Shown: piece after piece, positions 54,365 through 64,000 of the stretch
How positions within the stretch are numbered: position 1 is the first letter of the stretch
How the letters are laid out: the number at the start of each line of letters is the position of its first letter
Source of the DNA: Synechococcus sp. A18-25c
GTDB lineage: Bacteria > Cyanobacteriota > Cyanobacteriia > PCC-6307 > Cyanobiaceae
Assembly: GCF_014280035.1 (NCBI RefSeq)
Contig: NZ_CP047957.1
Coordinates: 1,984,001 to 2,048,000, forward strand
Direction of reading: 5' to 3'
DNA length: 64,000 nt
Position numbers and translations under genes: made by a program
Notes under the pieces: generated by a model
Seen by the model: the letters and a program-made list of their open reading frames with translations, nothing else
What the model was told of the DNA's origin: nothing
Databases searched by the model: none

Positions 54365-54880
54365 ATGGCCTTAAGCCGCTCATACGCTCACAAACGCCAC
54401 AAGTCCCACGGCTTCACGTTGGTGGAAGTCTTGGTAGCTGGTGTGATCATGGCAGCAGCTATGGCAGCCTTTGCGCGGTTCAACATGGTCGCACTCGCCA
54501 ACAGTCGGTCGCAAGAAATACGCGCCAATCTCGAAATGGTAATCAACAATGACGCACAAGAGCTGCAGCGATATGACACACAACTCTCCTATGCATCACT
54601 CAGCGATCCCGATGCGGCCTGCGCCAACCCGTTGGAATATCTCGCTCAGCATCTCACAGAACAAGCACCCGCGCCTGTCAGTCCAGTTCCAGGATTCAAC
54701 ATCACAAGAGAATTTATCCATGACATACAAATCAGTGCCTACACCCTTTATACAAAATATACTTTTAAAAACGACACAAACATCTCTTCCTTAGCCCTAG
54801 GACCCGAGCACAGAGTCTTCGAAATCAGTCCAAACTTTGCAGCACAGTGCATTACACTTCAGAGCACCAACGTCCCATGA
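54365..54880 (+). CDS. Minor pseudopilin, PilV-like
   Basis: A roughly 171-aa prepilin with a basic leader (ALSRSYAHKRHKSHG) and mature start FTLVEVLVAGVIMAAAMAAFARFNMV. GTG 54359 is an alternative start. The C-terminal half has Cys at AACANPL and AQCITL. It overlaps the next prepilin gene by four bases (ATGA), proving co-translation within this operon. Confidence 0.85.
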   Translation: MALSRSYAHKRHKSHGFTLVEVLVAGVIMAAAMAAFARFNMVALANSRSQEIRANLEMVINNDAQELQRYDTQLSYASLSDPDAACANPLEYLAQHLTEQAPAPVSPVPGFNITREFIHDIQISAYTLYTKYTFKNDTNISSLALGPEHRVFEISPNFAAQCITLQSTNVP

Positions 54881-55569
54881 AATACACCAGAAAGATTATT
54901 AAACAGTCCAATGGCTTTACATTGACGGAAATGATTGTGGCAATGCTCATTGTTGGGCTCACCACAACCTGGGCGATGCCACAATTCACCAAGAGACTTC
55001 AACAATCAGAAATTGATCATTATCAGAACCAAGTAGAGGCAGGTTTTTATAGCCTGCGCGCAAAAATTGGCCGAACAAAATCATCCTGTGAAATCAATAT
55101 GCCTGCAGAAACGTTCAACAACTATCTCCCACCCGACAAAACACTTGAATTCACAACATCAAGTGGTGCCATCACCAACAGTGATCGCTTGAACTGCTGC
55201 AATACTGAGATCTTGTCACTATCAAACACAACCAATCCCTGCCTCGACGGACCACTCATTCCAAAATCCGTGGGGGGGCCCTTTCGATTCTTAGTTACAG
55301 AACGAAATGGCAGTGAAAACATCCGAATACGATTGGATATCTACGACGAAAAAGCAAAAACATTTGGACCTGTTCGATATCACGAATTAACCCCACCCGG
55401 AACCACCGCTAGCGGAAGTATTTTATTGGTCCGACTTCAACATTCCAAAGACCTCGAACGCGAAAGACCGCAATTAATTGAGCGGTGCCTGATGATTTTA
55501 CCAACTGGAACCATCAAGCGAGGGAACTGGTCGCCAACAAGCTCTCAATGCATCCTTTACGGACAATAA
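54877..55569 (+). CDS. Minor pseudopilin, 230 aa
   Basis: Prepilin with ATG 54877 overlapping the previous stop. The leader KYTRKIIKQSNG precedes FTLTEMIVAMLIVGLTTTWAMP with Glu at mature position 5. A long soluble part carries a CC pair (NCCNTE), TNPCLDG and SQCILYG near the end. No further domain is recognised. It is separated by about 140 bases from the VWA fusion gene. Confidence 0.82.
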   Translation: MKYTRKIIKQSNGFTLTEMIVAMLIVGLTTTWAMPQFTKRLQQSEIDHYQNQVEAGFYSLRAKIGRTKSSCEINMPAETFNNYLPPDKTLEFTTSSGAITNSDRLNCCNTEILSLSNTTNPCLDGPLIPKSVGGPFRFLVTERNGSENIRIRLDIYDEKAKTFGPVRYHELTPPGTTASGSILLVRLQHSKDLERERPQLIERCLMILPTGTIKRGNWSPTSSQCILYGQ

Positions 55570-55708
55570 CCCTTTCGTAAAAGCACAATCACGAAATTCT
55601 CAGACAAAGCTTTTAAAACCCTCACAACAACAGAGACCAGCCTGGAGACACTGATAAAAGGAAAAGATCCCGATCCCTACAAATCGGAGCACTGCCATCA
55701 GCAAGGCC

Positions 55709-57346
55709 ATGAAATCATTTCGCTCGTTCATACCAACCCAGCGACGCAGACCATGGAGGCGTCAACCAAAGCGGCAGTCACAAGGCTTTGGTCTAAATGA
55801 ATTAATGATCTCACTTGCGGCGGGAACGCTGATCGTGAGTGCTTCAGGTGTTGCGCTACGCAGCACCGGCTCAATGCTGGATCAGTCGACAAATCTGACA
55901 ACGCTTAGGCAGAACAAAGTCAATGGGTTACGCCTGATGCGAGCAGAAATCGAACGAAGCGACCATCTCTTACTTCCAGAGGGAACAAAAGCAGGAACAG
56001 TGCTTGACCTGAATCATGCGGACTATCAAAGCACCATTCAAGAATGTAAGGCCCAAGCAGGGGAAGTGATTACTGTAAATGGCAGTACAGAAGGAGATAT
56101 CAAGTTCACGCCATTCTTTGGTGTGATGATGAATAACTCGAAGCCGATCCTCTACGGAATCAGCCTCGATAGCAGTGGACGTTCCTACAACCTACAACGC
56201 TGCGGTGTGCCCATTGGCATTGACGGAAGCTACTCCGATGCAAGCGAAACATTCCTTGCGAGTGTCGTCACACACATCAAACCAACATCATGTGATGAAG
56301 ACAGCTCCAGCGATTGTGAAGCAAAGACGCTACAAGACACACTAAACAATATGCAAGTAGCATTTACAGGCACACTTCATTCAGGCAACAGAAGCAACAA
56401 GGAACCTCATTTCCACATTCAATCTGACGAGCACTATAAATTGATCAAGATTGTCGACAGCTCGGTGCGAACGCCTCGGTATAACGATGAGAATGCCAGC
56501 GAATCTCCACTCTACTTCACTGCATTTGCCCGTGCAGACAAGCAATGGTTCCAAACAGCTGATGGTGAATCTAATTCTGGAAATTATGGTCTTTGGAGCA
56601 TCAACCCCAATCAAGATGATGGGACTGATGGATCAGATACTGCCATCCAAGCAGGCTCGTTCTTTCCACCCATCACCAGCAAGAATGTTCGGTTCGTGGT
56701 GGATGGATCAGGGTCCATGTCAGCCTGCGTGATGTGGGCTGAGGGATACGATCGACGCCGCACCTTCTACGACCCAGGCCAAGGCTATTTCACAACCAGC
56801 AGAATCTGCGCACTCACAAGAATGGAAGCACTGATCGCAGAATTGACAGCCATTCTGGAGCTTCTCCCCGATGACACCAAAGTGGGTGTTCGCGCATTCA
56901 GTTCCAGTGGCTATGCCAATCACAAACGCTGGACTGCATTTGGCAATGGGTTGACGAGTCTCAATCAGGTCAAGGATGGACAAACAGCACGTCAATCCGT
57001 GATCACCTTTGTGAACACACTCGATGATGACTCGCCAACCCGATGGGGTGGCACCGACCCTTGGGACGCCATGCAAGCAGCCTTTGATGATGAAGAGACT
57101 GATACGTTGTATTTCCTCTCAGACGGGAAACCCAACAAAGATCGTCGAGGTGGCAGTTGGCGCAGAAGCGATTACGAAAGAACAGCTGATTATTACGCTG
57201 ATCTCAACCAAAATCGCACTCATAATGGTGAGAGCAGACCTCTTGAAGTCAACACCACATCGCTCGGATTGAGATCAGAGTGGATGGAAATGCTTTCAGC
57301 AAAAACAAGTGGTCTCTACAACGAGGTCAACGAGGACAACCTTTGA
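55709..57346 (+). CDS. Prepilin fused to a von Willebrand factor A domain (likely pilus-tip adhesin)
   Basis: A 545-aa protein. The N-terminus is a prepilin signal with a basic leader ending QSQG and mature start FGLNELMISLAAGTLIVSASG (Glu at position 5). From about residue 325 a VWA domain begins: RFVVDGSGSMSA is the MIDAS DxSxS motif, the MIDAS Thr is in RWGGTDPWDAM near residue 448, and the Asp in LYFLSDGKPN near 471 completes the metal site. VWA-bearing pilus subunits act as tip adhesins in other bacteria. It ends the pilin locus, convergent with lepA. Confidence 0.88.
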   Translation: MKSFRSFIPTQRRRPWRRQPKRQSQGFGLNELMISLAAGTLIVSASGVALRSTGSMLDQSTNLTTLRQNKVNGLRLMRAEIERSDHLLLPEGTKAGTVLDLNHADYQSTIQECKAQAGEVITVNGSTEGDIKFTPFFGVMMNNSKPILYGISLDSSGRSYNLQRCGVPIGIDGSYSDASETFLASVVTHIKPTSCDEDSSSDCEAKTLQDTLNNMQVAFTGTLHSGNRSNKEPHFHIQSDEHYKLIKIVDSSVRTPRYNDENASESPLYFTAFARADKQWFQTADGESNSGNYGLWSINPNQDDGTDGSDTAIQAGSFFPPITSKNVRFVVDGSGSMSACVMWAEGYDRRRTFYDPGQGYFTTSRICALTRMEALIAELTAILELLPDDTKVGVRAFSSSGYANHKRWTAFGNGLTSLNQVKDGQTARQSVITFVNTLDDDSPTRWGGTDPWDAMQAAFDDEETDTLYFLSDGKPNKDRRGGSWRRSDYERTADYYADLNQNRTHNGESRPLEVNTTSLGLRSEWMEMLSAKTSGLYNEVNEDNL

Positions 57347-57365
57347 GCGCGACTGTTCATCACTG

Positions 57366-59180
57366 TCAAGGACTCTGATTCAACTTCAGCACCGCCATGA
57401 AGGCCTCCTGCGGCACATCCACCTTGCCCATGGCCTTCATGCGCTTCTTGCCCTTGGCCTGTTTCTTCAGCAGTTTCTTCTTCCGGGAGATGTCACCGCC
57501 GTAGCACTTCGCCAACACGTCTTTGCGCATGGCACTGATGCTGGTGGAAGCAATGATGCGGCTGCCGATGGAAGCCTGCAAGGGAATCTTGAACTGCTGG
57601 CGGGGAATCAGCTCCTTGAGCTTTTCCACCAGACCCTTACCCACGTTGTAGGCCTTGTCGCGGTGCACGATCGTGGTGAGAGGATCCGCCCGCTCGCCGT
57701 TGATCAACACATCCAAGCGCACCAGTTCGTTCTTGCGGTAGCCAATCAGGTGGTATTCCATCGAGGCATAGCCCTGGGTGCGCGTCTTCATCTGATCGAA
57801 GAAGTCGGTCACCACTTCCGCCAGCGGTAGTTCGTAAATCAGCGTCACCCGATCGGTGGTGATGTATTTCATGTCGACGTACTCACCGCGCCGCTCCTGG
57901 CAGAGCCCCATCAGCGCGCCGTTGTAGTCGTTCGGCGCATAGATCTCCATGCGCACATAGGGCTCTTCGATCGATTCACGCTGCTGCGGATCCGGAAGCG
58001 TGGCCGGGTTGTCGATCATCACCTCCGAACCGTCAACCAGGTTCACCTTGTAGATCACCGACGGTGCCGTGACGATCAGATCCAGGTCGTATTCGCGCTC
58101 GAGACGCTCCTGCACAATCTCCATGTGCAGGAGGCCCAGGAAGCCGCAGCGGAAACCGAAGCCCATGGCACTGCTGGTTTCAGGCTCGAACTGCAAGGCC
58201 GCATCTGAGAGCTGCAGCTTGTCGAGCGCTTCGCGCAGATCCGGGTACTGATCGGCCTCTGTGGGGAACAGGCCGCAGAACACCATCGGCTTGGCCTCGG
58301 TGTAACCGGGCAGCGGCGCATCGGCCGGGGCATTCACCAACGTGATCGTGTCGCCCACACGCGCATCCGCCACCGCCTTGATCGACGCCGCCAGGTAACC
58401 CACCTCACCGGCGTGCAGCTCATCCACCTTCCGCTGATCGGGCGCCATGATCCCGATCTCATCGAGTTCATAGGTTTTCTTGCTCGCCATCAACAGCACC
58501 TTGTCTTTGCAGTTGATGCTTCCGCTCATCACGCGGTAATACACAATTACGCCCCGATAGGGGTCGTAATAGGAATCGAAGATCAGCGCCTTGGTGGGCT
58601 CCTCCACCGTGTCGGCCGGTGGGGGCACCTTGTCGACCACGGCCTGCAAAATCTCAGGCACACCAAGGCCGGTCTTGGCCGAACAGGGAATGGCGTTGCT
58701 GCAATCCAGACCGATGATCGCCTCGATCTCCTCTTTGATGCGGTCAGGTTCCGCCCCGGGTAGATCGATCTTGTTGAGCACCGGAATGATCTCCAGATCG
58801 TTCTCCAGGGCCAGGTACACATTGGCCAAGGTCTGCGCCTCCACGCCCTGGCTGGCATCCACCACCAGCAAAGCGCCCTCGCAGGCCTGGAGGCTACGGC
58901 TCACCTCATAGGAGAAGTCGACGTGCCCGGGGGTGTCGATCAAGTTGAGGGTGTAAGTCTCCCCATCAGCGGCGGTGTAGTTCATCCGCGCCGCCTGGAG
59001 CTTGATCGTGATGCCGCGCTCCCGCTCCAGATCCATGTTGTCCAGGAACTGGTCCTGCATGTCGCGATTGGCCACCGTGCCGGTGTCTTGCAGGAGCCGG
59101 TCCGCCAGCGTCGACTTGCCGTGGTCGATGTGGGCGATGATGCAGAAATTGCGGATCCTTGAGACGGGAGCGTCGGTCAT
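57366..59180 (-). CDS. lepA: Elongation factor 4 (LepA) back-translocase
   Basis: Ribosome-bound GTPase, 604 aa. G1 is [10 protein letters not shown], the switch I region carries RGITIK, G3 is DTPGHVDF and G4 NKIDLPG. The C-terminal LepA domain has [37 protein letters not shown] and the basic end [18 protein letters not shown] 59180 ([10 protein letters not shown]) gives the standard N-terminus; an in-frame extension to 59213 is not favoured. Convergent with the VWA gene, with a 19-base gap. Confidence 0.97.
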   Translation of the reverse strand: MTDAPVSRIRNFCIIAHIDHGKSTLADRLLQDTGTVANRDMQDQFLDNMDLERERGITIKLQAARMNYTAADGETYTLNLIDTPGHVDFSYEVSRSLQACEGALLVVDASQGVEAQTLANVYLALENDLEIIPVLNKIDLPGAEPDRIKEEIEAIIGLDCSNAIPCSAKTGLGVPEILQAVVDKVPPPADTVEEPTKALIFDSYYDPYRGVIVYYRVMSGSINCKDKVLLMASKKTYELDEIGIMAPDQRKVDELHAGEVGYLAASIKAVADARVGDTITLVNAPADAPLPGYTEAKPMVFCGLFPTEADQYPDLREALDKLQLSDAALQFEPETSSAMGFGFRCGFLGLLHMEIVQERLEREYDLDLIVTAPSVIYKVNLVDGSEVMIDNPATLPDPQQRESIEEPYVRMEIYAPNDYNGALMGLCQERRGEYVDMKYITTDRVTLIYELPLAEVVTDFFDQMKTRTQGYASMEYHLIGYRKNELVRLDVLINGERADPLTTIVHRDKAYNVGKGLVEKLKELIPRQQFKIPLQASIGSRIIASTSISAMRKDVLAKCYGGDISRKKKLLKKQAKGKKRMKAMGKVDVPQEAFMAVLKLNQSP

Positions 59181-59331
59181 GCGATTGGCGGGATCCCGGC
59201 TCGGGCTAATCAATTCGTTGAGACGATCCTAGGGAGCAACCCGCAGGTCCCACGGGCGAAGCCTGCAGCCGCTCATCAAGGCCTGAACAGACCACCACCA
59301 GCCTCTTCAATGATGTGAGGAAGACCCGTTC

Positions 59332-59670
59332 GTGATGCCCTCCCCCTGGCTGCTGCTGTTGCTAGCGATCAGTGCCGAAGTGGTGGGCACCTCCTGCCTG
59401 AAGCTCTCGGAGGGGTTCAGCCGACCAGGGCCAACCATTGTTGTGCTGGCGGCCTATGGCGTCTCGATGACCTTGATGTCGCGGGTGGTGCAGGTGCTGC
59501 CGATCGGCCTCACCTACGCCCTCTGGAGTGGGATCGGCATCGTGGCCATCGTGTTGATCGGGATGCTGGCCTACAACCAGATGCCCAGCCCAGCGCAATT
59601 GATCGGCATGGGGCTGATCACCGCCGGGGTGATGATCGTCAATCTGTCGGGTTCGATGAAGAACGGCTGA
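59332..59670 (+). CDS. Small multidrug resistance (SMR) transporter
   Basis: A 112-aa four-span protein of the EmrE/SugE family. The catalytic membrane Glu is at residue 16 in LLAISAEVVGTSCLKLSEGF, followed by the conserved YALWSGIGIVAIVLIGMLAYNQ and the C-terminal GLITAGVMIVNLSG. GTG 59332 is used because AGGAAG lies eight bases upstream; ATG 59335 is possible. It exchanges protons for lipophilic cations or guanidinium in known members. It precedes a TVP38-type gene on the same strand. Confidence 0.9.
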   Translation: MMPSPWLLLLLAISAEVVGTSCLKLSEGFSRPGPTIVVLAAYGVSMTLMSRVVQVLPIGLTYALWSGIGIVAIVLIGMLAYNQMPSPAQLIGMGLITAGVMIVNLSGSMKNG

Positions 59671-59723
59671 ACCAGACCCCCCTTCCATGGGAGCCTCAGC
59701 AACAGTTTTGAGGTGACATCCCC

Positions 59724-60377
59724 ATGCAGCGTTGGCGTCGTTGGCTGCTGATCGCGGTCGTGGTGGCTGGCCTCGCCGTGTTGTTCCACCTCATCCATGT
59801 GCATGGGTTGGAACCCATCCGCGCCCAGGTAGAGCAACTGGGGGTGTGGGCTCCGTTGGGGATCGTGGTGCTGCGTGGCATCAGCATCCTGTTGCCCGCC
59901 CTGCCGAGCACGGCCTACTCGCTGCTGGCCGGAGCGTTGCTGGGCTTCCAGTCGGGCTTCATCACGATCGTGCTTTGCGACCTGATCTTCTGCCAGGCGG
60001 CATTCCTGCTCGCACAGGTGTACGGCCGGGGACCGGTGCGGCGCCTCGTGGGCGAGAAAGCGATGACGACCATCGAAAACTTCGGACGCAACCAGCTGGA
60101 GGGCAATCCCTTCCTGCTAACGGGGATGCTGATGACCGGGTTCTTTGATTTCGTGAGCTACGCCGCTGGCCTCAGCGGAACCCGCTGGCGTGGCTTTGCC
60201 CTCCCACTGCTGTTCAGCGTGCTGTTGAGCACGGCCCCGATCGTTGCCCTGGGCGCCGGCATCTTCCAGGACGGCCAGAAACTGCTGATCGGAGGCGTGC
60301 TGGGAGTGTTTGCCCTGGCCTTGGTGGCGGGCCTGGTCAAGCGTCGCACCCGCAACAATGCGAAATCAGGTGTTTAG
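59724..60377 (+). CDS. TVP38/TMEM64-family (DedA-like) membrane protein
   Basis: A 217-aa protein with about five to six spans. The family core G(F)xxG is seen as [30 protein letters not shown], and the [33 protein letters not shown] stretch is the second SNARE-associated half. These proteins act in lipid scrambling or membrane homeostasis. The start ATG 59724 is 53 bases after the SMR gene. The last 12 bases overlap mqo on the other strand. Confidence 0.88.
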   Translation: MQRWRRWLLIAVVVAGLAVLFHLIHVHGLEPIRAQVEQLGVWAPLGIVVLRGISILLPALPSTAYSLLAGALLGFQSGFITIVLCDLIFCQAAFLLAQVYGRGPVRRLVGEKAMTTIENFGRNQLEGNPFLLTGMLMTGFFDFVSYAAGLSGTRWRGFALPLLFSVLLSTAPIVALGAGIFQDGQKLLIGGVLGVFALALVAGLVKRRTRNNAKSGV

Positions 60378-61847
60378 CCCCAGCAGGGCATCGCTGCGCT
60401 GACGCGTGTTGACCAGCAATTGAGCGTCAGCGTTGAGGTCTTGTCCATAACTGGGGATCAGGGCGTTGAGGCGCTGCTGCCAGCCATCGCTGGCCAATTG
60501 AGAGGCAAAACAGCGTTCCAGCACCTCCAGCATGATTCGCACCGAAGTGCTGGCCCCCGGTGATGCCCCCAACAGGGCCGCCAACGATCCATCGGCAGCC
60601 GTCACCACTTCAGTGCCCATCTGCAGCTTTCCGCCGTCTTGCGTGCGCTTGATGATCTGCACCCGCTGGCCGGCCACGGACAGGCTCCAATCCGCATCGC
60701 GGGCTTCCGGCAGGAAGGCACGCAAGGCCTCCATCCGGTCTGTCTCGCTCTGGCGCAGTTGGTTGATCAAATACTTCACCAGCGACAGGTTGTTGACCCC
60801 CACCTGCAGCATCGGCAGCAGGTTGGTGGCACGCACCGAGAGCGGCAGATCGAGCAGCGAACCGGTCTTCAGGAATTTGCTGCTGAATCCTGCGTACGGC
60901 CCAAACAGCAGCGAGCGCTGACCATCGATCCAGCGGGTGTCGAGATGGGGCACCGACATCGGCGGCGCACCCACCTTCGCTTTGCCATAAACCTTGGCGT
61001 GATGTCGTTCCACCAATGCCGATTTGCCACACACCAACCACTGACCACTCACCGGGAAACCGGCGTAGTCAGCCGCCTCCGGGATGCCGCTGCTCTGCAG
61101 CAACGGCAAGGCTCCACCGCCTGCACCGAGAAACACAAAGGGGGCTTGAACGGAGCGGCGACCGGAGGGACCTTTGAGCTCCACCTGCCAATCGCCGGAG
61201 GTCATCGCTGGGGTGCGCAGCCGATTCAGCCCCTGCACGCTGGTGCCGAAGCACACCTCCAGCGCACCAGCAGTCTGCAGGGGCTGCAACAACGCCTGGG
61301 TGAGCGAGCCGAAATCCAGATCAACTCCCCGTTCAATCCGCGTTGCCGCCAAAGGCTGATCGCGCCGGCGACCCTCCATCACCAGAGGCATCCAATCGGC
61401 GATTTCAGAGGCATCCACACTCCACTGCATGGCAGAGAAGGCAGGGAGCTGACTGAGCTGTTGATGCCGCTGCTGCAGGAAAGCCACATCGTCGTGCCCC
61501 CACACCAGGCTCAGATGCGGCACCTGGTGAAGAAAGCTGGCTGGGTCCAGCAGCCCCTTTGCGGCAAGCGATGCCCAAAACTCCAAGCTGCGCTCAAAAG
61601 CAGCATTGATGGAGAGCGCTTTAGCCGTGGCCACTGATCCGTCGGGCTGTTGCGGCGTGTAATTGAGTTCACAGTTGGCCGCGTGACCGGTGCCGGCGTT
61701 GTTCACCGCTGCACTGCTTTCCAAGGCAGGGCCCTCCAGGCGCTCCACCAGCAGCAAGCGCAGCCCTGGGTCGAGTGCATGCAGTAGCGACGCCAGGGTG
61801 GAACTCATGATTCCCGCGCCCACGAGCACAGCGTCGTAACGGTCCAT
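60366..61847 (-). CDS. mqo: Malate:quinone oxidoreductase
   Basis: FAD-dependent membrane-associated enzyme that oxidises malate to oxaloacetate and reduces quinone. The 493-aa sequence has the FAD motif [40 protein letters not shown], and the [21 protein letters not shown] region; the C-terminal [19 protein letters not shown] and [14 protein letters not shown] are also family-typical. ATG 61847. Its 3' end overlaps the TVP38 gene. It reads divergently from the nfu gene. Confidence 0.94.
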   Translation of the reverse strand: MDRYDAVLVGAGIMSSTLASLLHALDPGLRLLLVERLEGPALESSAAVNNAGTGHAANCELNYTPQQPDGSVATAKALSINAAFERSLEFWASLAAKGLLDPASFLHQVPHLSLVWGHDDVAFLQQRHQQLSQLPAFSAMQWSVDASEIADWMPLVMEGRRRDQPLAATRIERGVDLDFGSLTQALLQPLQTAGALEVCFGTSVQGLNRLRTPAMTSGDWQVELKGPSGRRSVQAPFVFLGAGGGALPLLQSSGIPEAADYAGFPVSGQWLVCGKSALVERHHAKVYGKAKVGAPPMSVPHLDTRWIDGQRSLLFGPYAGFSSKFLKTGSLLDLPLSVRATNLLPMLQVGVNNLSLVKYLINQLRQSETDRMEALRAFLPEARDADWSLSVAGQRVQIIKRTQDGGKLQMGTEVVTAADGSLAALLGASPGASTSVRIMLEVLERCFASQLASDGWQQRLNALIPSYGQDLNADAQLLVNTRQRSDALLGLNT

Positions 61848-61930
61848 GGCAGCGGCGGGTCCTGAGTCCTAAGGCTATGAATCCGCCAGGACGCACGGCT
61901 GCCTACGCTGAATTCAGATTCGAGTCCGTC

Positions 61931-62176
61931 ATGAGCACCGAAACGATGCCTCTCACCAGCGAGAACGTGGAGAAGGTGCTCGATGAGCTGCGTCCATTCC
62001 TGATGGCCGATGGCGGCAATGTGGAGGTGGTGGAGATCGACGGTCCTGTGGTGAAAGTGCGCCTGCAGGGTGCCTGCGGCAGCTGCCCCAGCAGCACGAT
62101 GACGCTGAAGATGGGCATCGAGCGCAAAATGCGTGAAGCGATCCCCGAAGTGAGTGAAGTGGTGCAGGTGCTTTGA
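61931..62176 (+). CDS. nfu: NifU-like Fe-S scaffold protein (Nfu)
   Basis: Small scaffold, 81 aa from ATG 61931, equal to the C-terminal domain of NifU. The Cys pair CGSC (Cys49 and Cys52) binds a 4Fe-4S cluster, in the conserved [21 protein letters not shown] stretch. In cyanobacteria this protein delivers clusters, including those of photosystem I. The frame is open upstream to 61877, but the short form is the family length. The next gene begins three bases after its stop. Confidence 0.93.
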   Translation: MSTETMPLTSENVEKVLDELRPFLMADGGNVEVVEIDGPVVKVRLQGACGSCPSSTMTLKMGIERKMREAIPEVSEVVQVL

Positions 62177-62179
62177 GCC

Positions 62180-62476
62180 CTGGACCGACTCTTTGTCTAT
62201 GGAAGCCTCAAAGCGGGAGGTGAAGCGCATCACCTGCTCGATGGCTGCACAAGAGAAGCCGACGGATTGCTGAGCCAGGCCAGGTTGATCGTCCAGAACG
62301 GTTACCCAATGCTCATCCCTGGCACTGGATCAGTGCATGGCCAGGTGTATCGGATCCCACCAGAGCGATGGCCGGGCTTGCACGCCTGGGAAGGAGTCCC
62401 CACCGACTACGCCTGTGGGCGCCGCCAGTTGGACGACGGTCGCTGGGTGTGGGTGTATCAGCAGCCCAATCATTAA
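62180..62476 (+). CDS. Gamma-glutamylcyclotransferase-fold (GGCT/AIG2-like) protein with non-standard start
   Basis: About 98 aa. The family begins with LFVYGSLKAGGEAHHLL, whose first codons have no ATG, GTG or TTG between the upstream in-frame TGA (the nfu stop) and TTG 62267, which would cut off the YGSLK motif. CTG 62180, three bases after the nfu stop, is the best candidate; translational coupling to nfu is likely. The conserved RWPGLHAWEGVP carries the Glu expected in this fold, and VYRIPPERW matches AIG2-like proteins. Conventional gene callers would truncate it. Confidence 0.72.
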   Translation: MDRLFVYGSLKAGGEAHHLLDGCTREADGLLSQARLIVQNGYPMLIPGTGSVHGQVYRIPPERWPGLHAWEGVPTDYACGRRQLDDGRWVWVYQQPNH

Positions 62477-62521
62477 CGCCAGCGGTCAAGCGATCATGGG
62501 GACTGGATCGCACATCCAACC

Positions 62522-63718
62522 TTGAGAGACCTCTGCCCTGCCCTGGCAAACAAGACCTACTTCAATTACGGCGGTCAAGGTCCTCTACCGACACCTTCGC
62601 TGGACGCGATCACAGCCAGCTGGACACGCATCCAGGAACTAGGACCCTTCACAGCAGAGATCTGGCCTTACATCAGCAAAGAGGTCAACAGCACGCGCGG
62701 CCAGCTCGCCCGAATCTGCGGGGTCCCGCCTCATCGACTGGCCCTCAGCGAAAACGTCACCACCGGATGCGTTTTGCCGCTCTGGGGATTGCCTCTCAAA
62801 CAGGGTGATCAAATCCTGATCAGCGACTGTGAGCATCCAGGAGTGGTGAGCGCCTGCCATGAATTCGCCCGGCGTCTCCAACTCACGATCGCAACCCTGC
62901 CGGTGAAACATCTGCGCGGTGGTCGCGACGGGCAACAGCAAACCGATGAGGCCCTGCTCAGCGGCCTAGAGGAACACCTCAGCCCGAAGACTCGGCTGGT
63001 GGTGCTGTCTCATCTGCTCTGGAACACCGGGCAAGTGATGCCGATTCGAGCCGTGGCCGAACGACTGGAGCAACACCCTGCTCACCCCTACCTGCTGGTG
63101 GATGCCGCCCAGAGCGTGGGTCAGATTCCCGTGTCTGACGCCGCATCAGCCGCAGACATCTATGCCTTCACCGGTCACAAGTGGGCCTGCGGGCCTGAGG
63201 GTCTTGGCGGCTTGGCCCTGTCTGAGCGCATGCTGACCGAAGCCAACCCCACGATCATTGGCTGGCGCAGCCTTCAAGACGAGAGCCGCGCCATTGCCGG
63301 TGACCCGGATCCGTTCCATCACGACAGCCGCCGTTTTGAGGTGGCCACCAGCTGCGTTCCCCTGATGACCGGGCTGCGCCGTTCCCTGGAGGTGCTCGAT
63401 CAAGAGGGATCTGCTGAGGAGCGCCTGCAACGCATCACGTCGCTCAGCGCCACGCTCTGGAACGCGCTCGATGCCATCCCAGGGGTGACACCGGTCCTGG
63501 ATGGACCACCGCCCGCTGGCCTGGTGAGCTTTCAGATCAGCCAGGGAGCAACTCAGATCGATCCCGCCGCGGTAGTGCAACGCCTCGGCGCAGATCAGCT
63601 GTGGATTCGCGATCTGGCGGATCCCTCCTGCTTACGCGCCTGCACGCACATCTGCACCACGGTCGAAGAGCTCGAACGTCTCACCAACGCTGTGAGCAAG
63701 GAAGCCACCCCCTGCTGA
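62522..63718 (+). CDS. Class V aminotransferase (cysteine lyase / NifS-like)
   Basis: PLP enzyme of 398 aa in the NifS/isopenicillin epimerase group. Features: NYGGQGPLPTPSLDAI near the start, the cofactor Asp in LVDAAQSVGQIP, and the PLP Lys in YAFTGHKWACGPEG. It resembles the cyanobacterial cysteine/cystine C-S lyase. TTG 62522 is the start, 45 bases after the GGCT gene. Position next to an Fe-S scaffold gene fits sulfur mobilisation, but this is context only. Confidence 0.85.
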   Translation: MRDLCPALANKTYFNYGGQGPLPTPSLDAITASWTRIQELGPFTAEIWPYISKEVNSTRGQLARICGVPPHRLALSENVTTGCVLPLWGLPLKQGDQILISDCEHPGVVSACHEFARRLQLTIATLPVKHLRGGRDGQQQTDEALLSGLEEHLSPKTRLVVLSHLLWNTGQVMPIRAVAERLEQHPAHPYLLVDAAQSVGQIPVSDAASAADIYAFTGHKWACGPEGLGGLALSERMLTEANPTIIGWRSLQDESRAIAGDPDPFHHDSRRFEVATSCVPLMTGLRRSLEVLDQEGSAEERLQRITSLSATLWNALDAIPGVTPVLDGPPPAGLVSFQISQGATQIDPAAVVQRLGADQLWIRDLADPSCLRACTHICTTVEELERLTNAVSKEATPC

Positions 63719-64000
63719 TCAGCCCCAGCAGCGAAGGGCTTTTTCCGCCTCTTCTCGATCGTCAAAATGCACCTTTTCGGTGCCCAGGATCTGATAATCC
63801 TCGTGCCCCTTCCCGGCAATCAACACCAGATCGCCAGGTCCTGATGCCGCGATCGCCTGGGCAATCGCCACGGCGCGATCAACTTCCACCACGCGATCAG
63901 CATCCAACGGCAGACCCTGCACCACATCCATGAGGATCTGTTGCGGATCCTCTGTCCGAGGATTGTCCGAGGTCACCACCACTACATCGGCCAACTCCGC
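63719..64000 (-). CDS. murE: MurE ligase, C-terminal fragment (5' part outside window)
   Basis: UDP-MurNAc-tripeptide synthetase that adds meso-diaminopimelate to the wall precursor. The frame runs off the right edge at base 64000. The visible part carries [19 protein letters not shown] with the DNPR motif that marks meso-DAP specificity, the phosphate-site [13 protein letters not shown], and the C-terminal [15 protein letters not shown]. Its stop is immediately beside the stop of the convergent aminotransferase gene. Confidence 0.95.
   Translation of the reverse strand, partial: AELADVVVVTSDNPRTEDPQQILMDVVQGLPLDADRVVEVDRAVAIAQAIAASGPGDLVLIAGKGHEDYQILGTEKVHFDDREEAEKALRCWG

Overview
The window looks like a chromosome segment of a marine picocyanobacterium of the Synechococcus type. 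Pointers are chlorophyll synthase next to a PetP-like cytochrome b6f subunit, a MenG-type methyltransferase for phylloquinone, a cyanobacterial type IV pilus locus, and dense GC-rich housekeeping genes with 4-nt overlaps. The strain cannot be named from sequence alone. The text alternates between GC-rich core blocks (1-2 kb, 22-25 kb, 34-51 kb, 57-64 kb) and AT-rich accessory blocks (2.3-22 kb, 25-34 kb); the pilin block (51-57 kb) is intermediate.

Left accessory block (2.8-22 kb). Two very large multicopper oxidases without an obvious signal peptide (1188 and 1468 aa) face each other. Between them lie a GMC-family flavoprotein oxidoreductase and two small ABM-fold proteins, and an MFS transporter heads the minus-strand run. 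This looks like an extracellular or periplasmic oxidation cassette whose substrate is unknown. After about 1.8 kb without a convincing gene comes a 1100-aa protein with 19 nearly identical 34-aa TPR units and a C-terminal SGNH-like domain. The block ends at a tRNA-Ser(CGA) with a heavily decayed tyrosine integrase beside it, the signature of an old tRNA-associated island.

Second accessory block (25-34 kb). A tight minus-strand operon encodes a NanM-like sugar methyltransferase, a GSA-aminomutase-like PLP enzyme, a SpsF/NeuA-like cytidylyltransferase, an SDR, an 805-aa fusion of a FAD oxidoreductase to a NeuB/SAF sialate-synthase module, and an orphan Rossmann-fold dehydrogenase. It is most simply read as a non-canonical nonulosonic-acid-like surface sugar pathway. 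The usual NeuC/LegB-type genes are not in the window.

Core blocks. comEC and glyQ lie between the two accessory blocks. Right of 34 kb are menG, hisF, petP, chlG, a class A penicillin-binding protein, rsmB, an alkyltransferase-like protein, trmH and an ABC permease. A two-component/pilus region follows (43.6-57.3 kb): three histidine kinases, one OmpR-type regulator, four minus-strand minor pseudopilin genes, and six plus-strand pilin/pseudopilin genes. The last of these fuses a prepilin N-terminus to a von Willebrand A domain, a plausible pilus-tip adhesin. The right end holds lepA, an SMR transporter, a TVP38-type protein, mqo, a NifU-like scaffold, a GGCT-fold protein without a standard start codon, a class V aminotransferase, and the C-terminal part of murE running off the edge.
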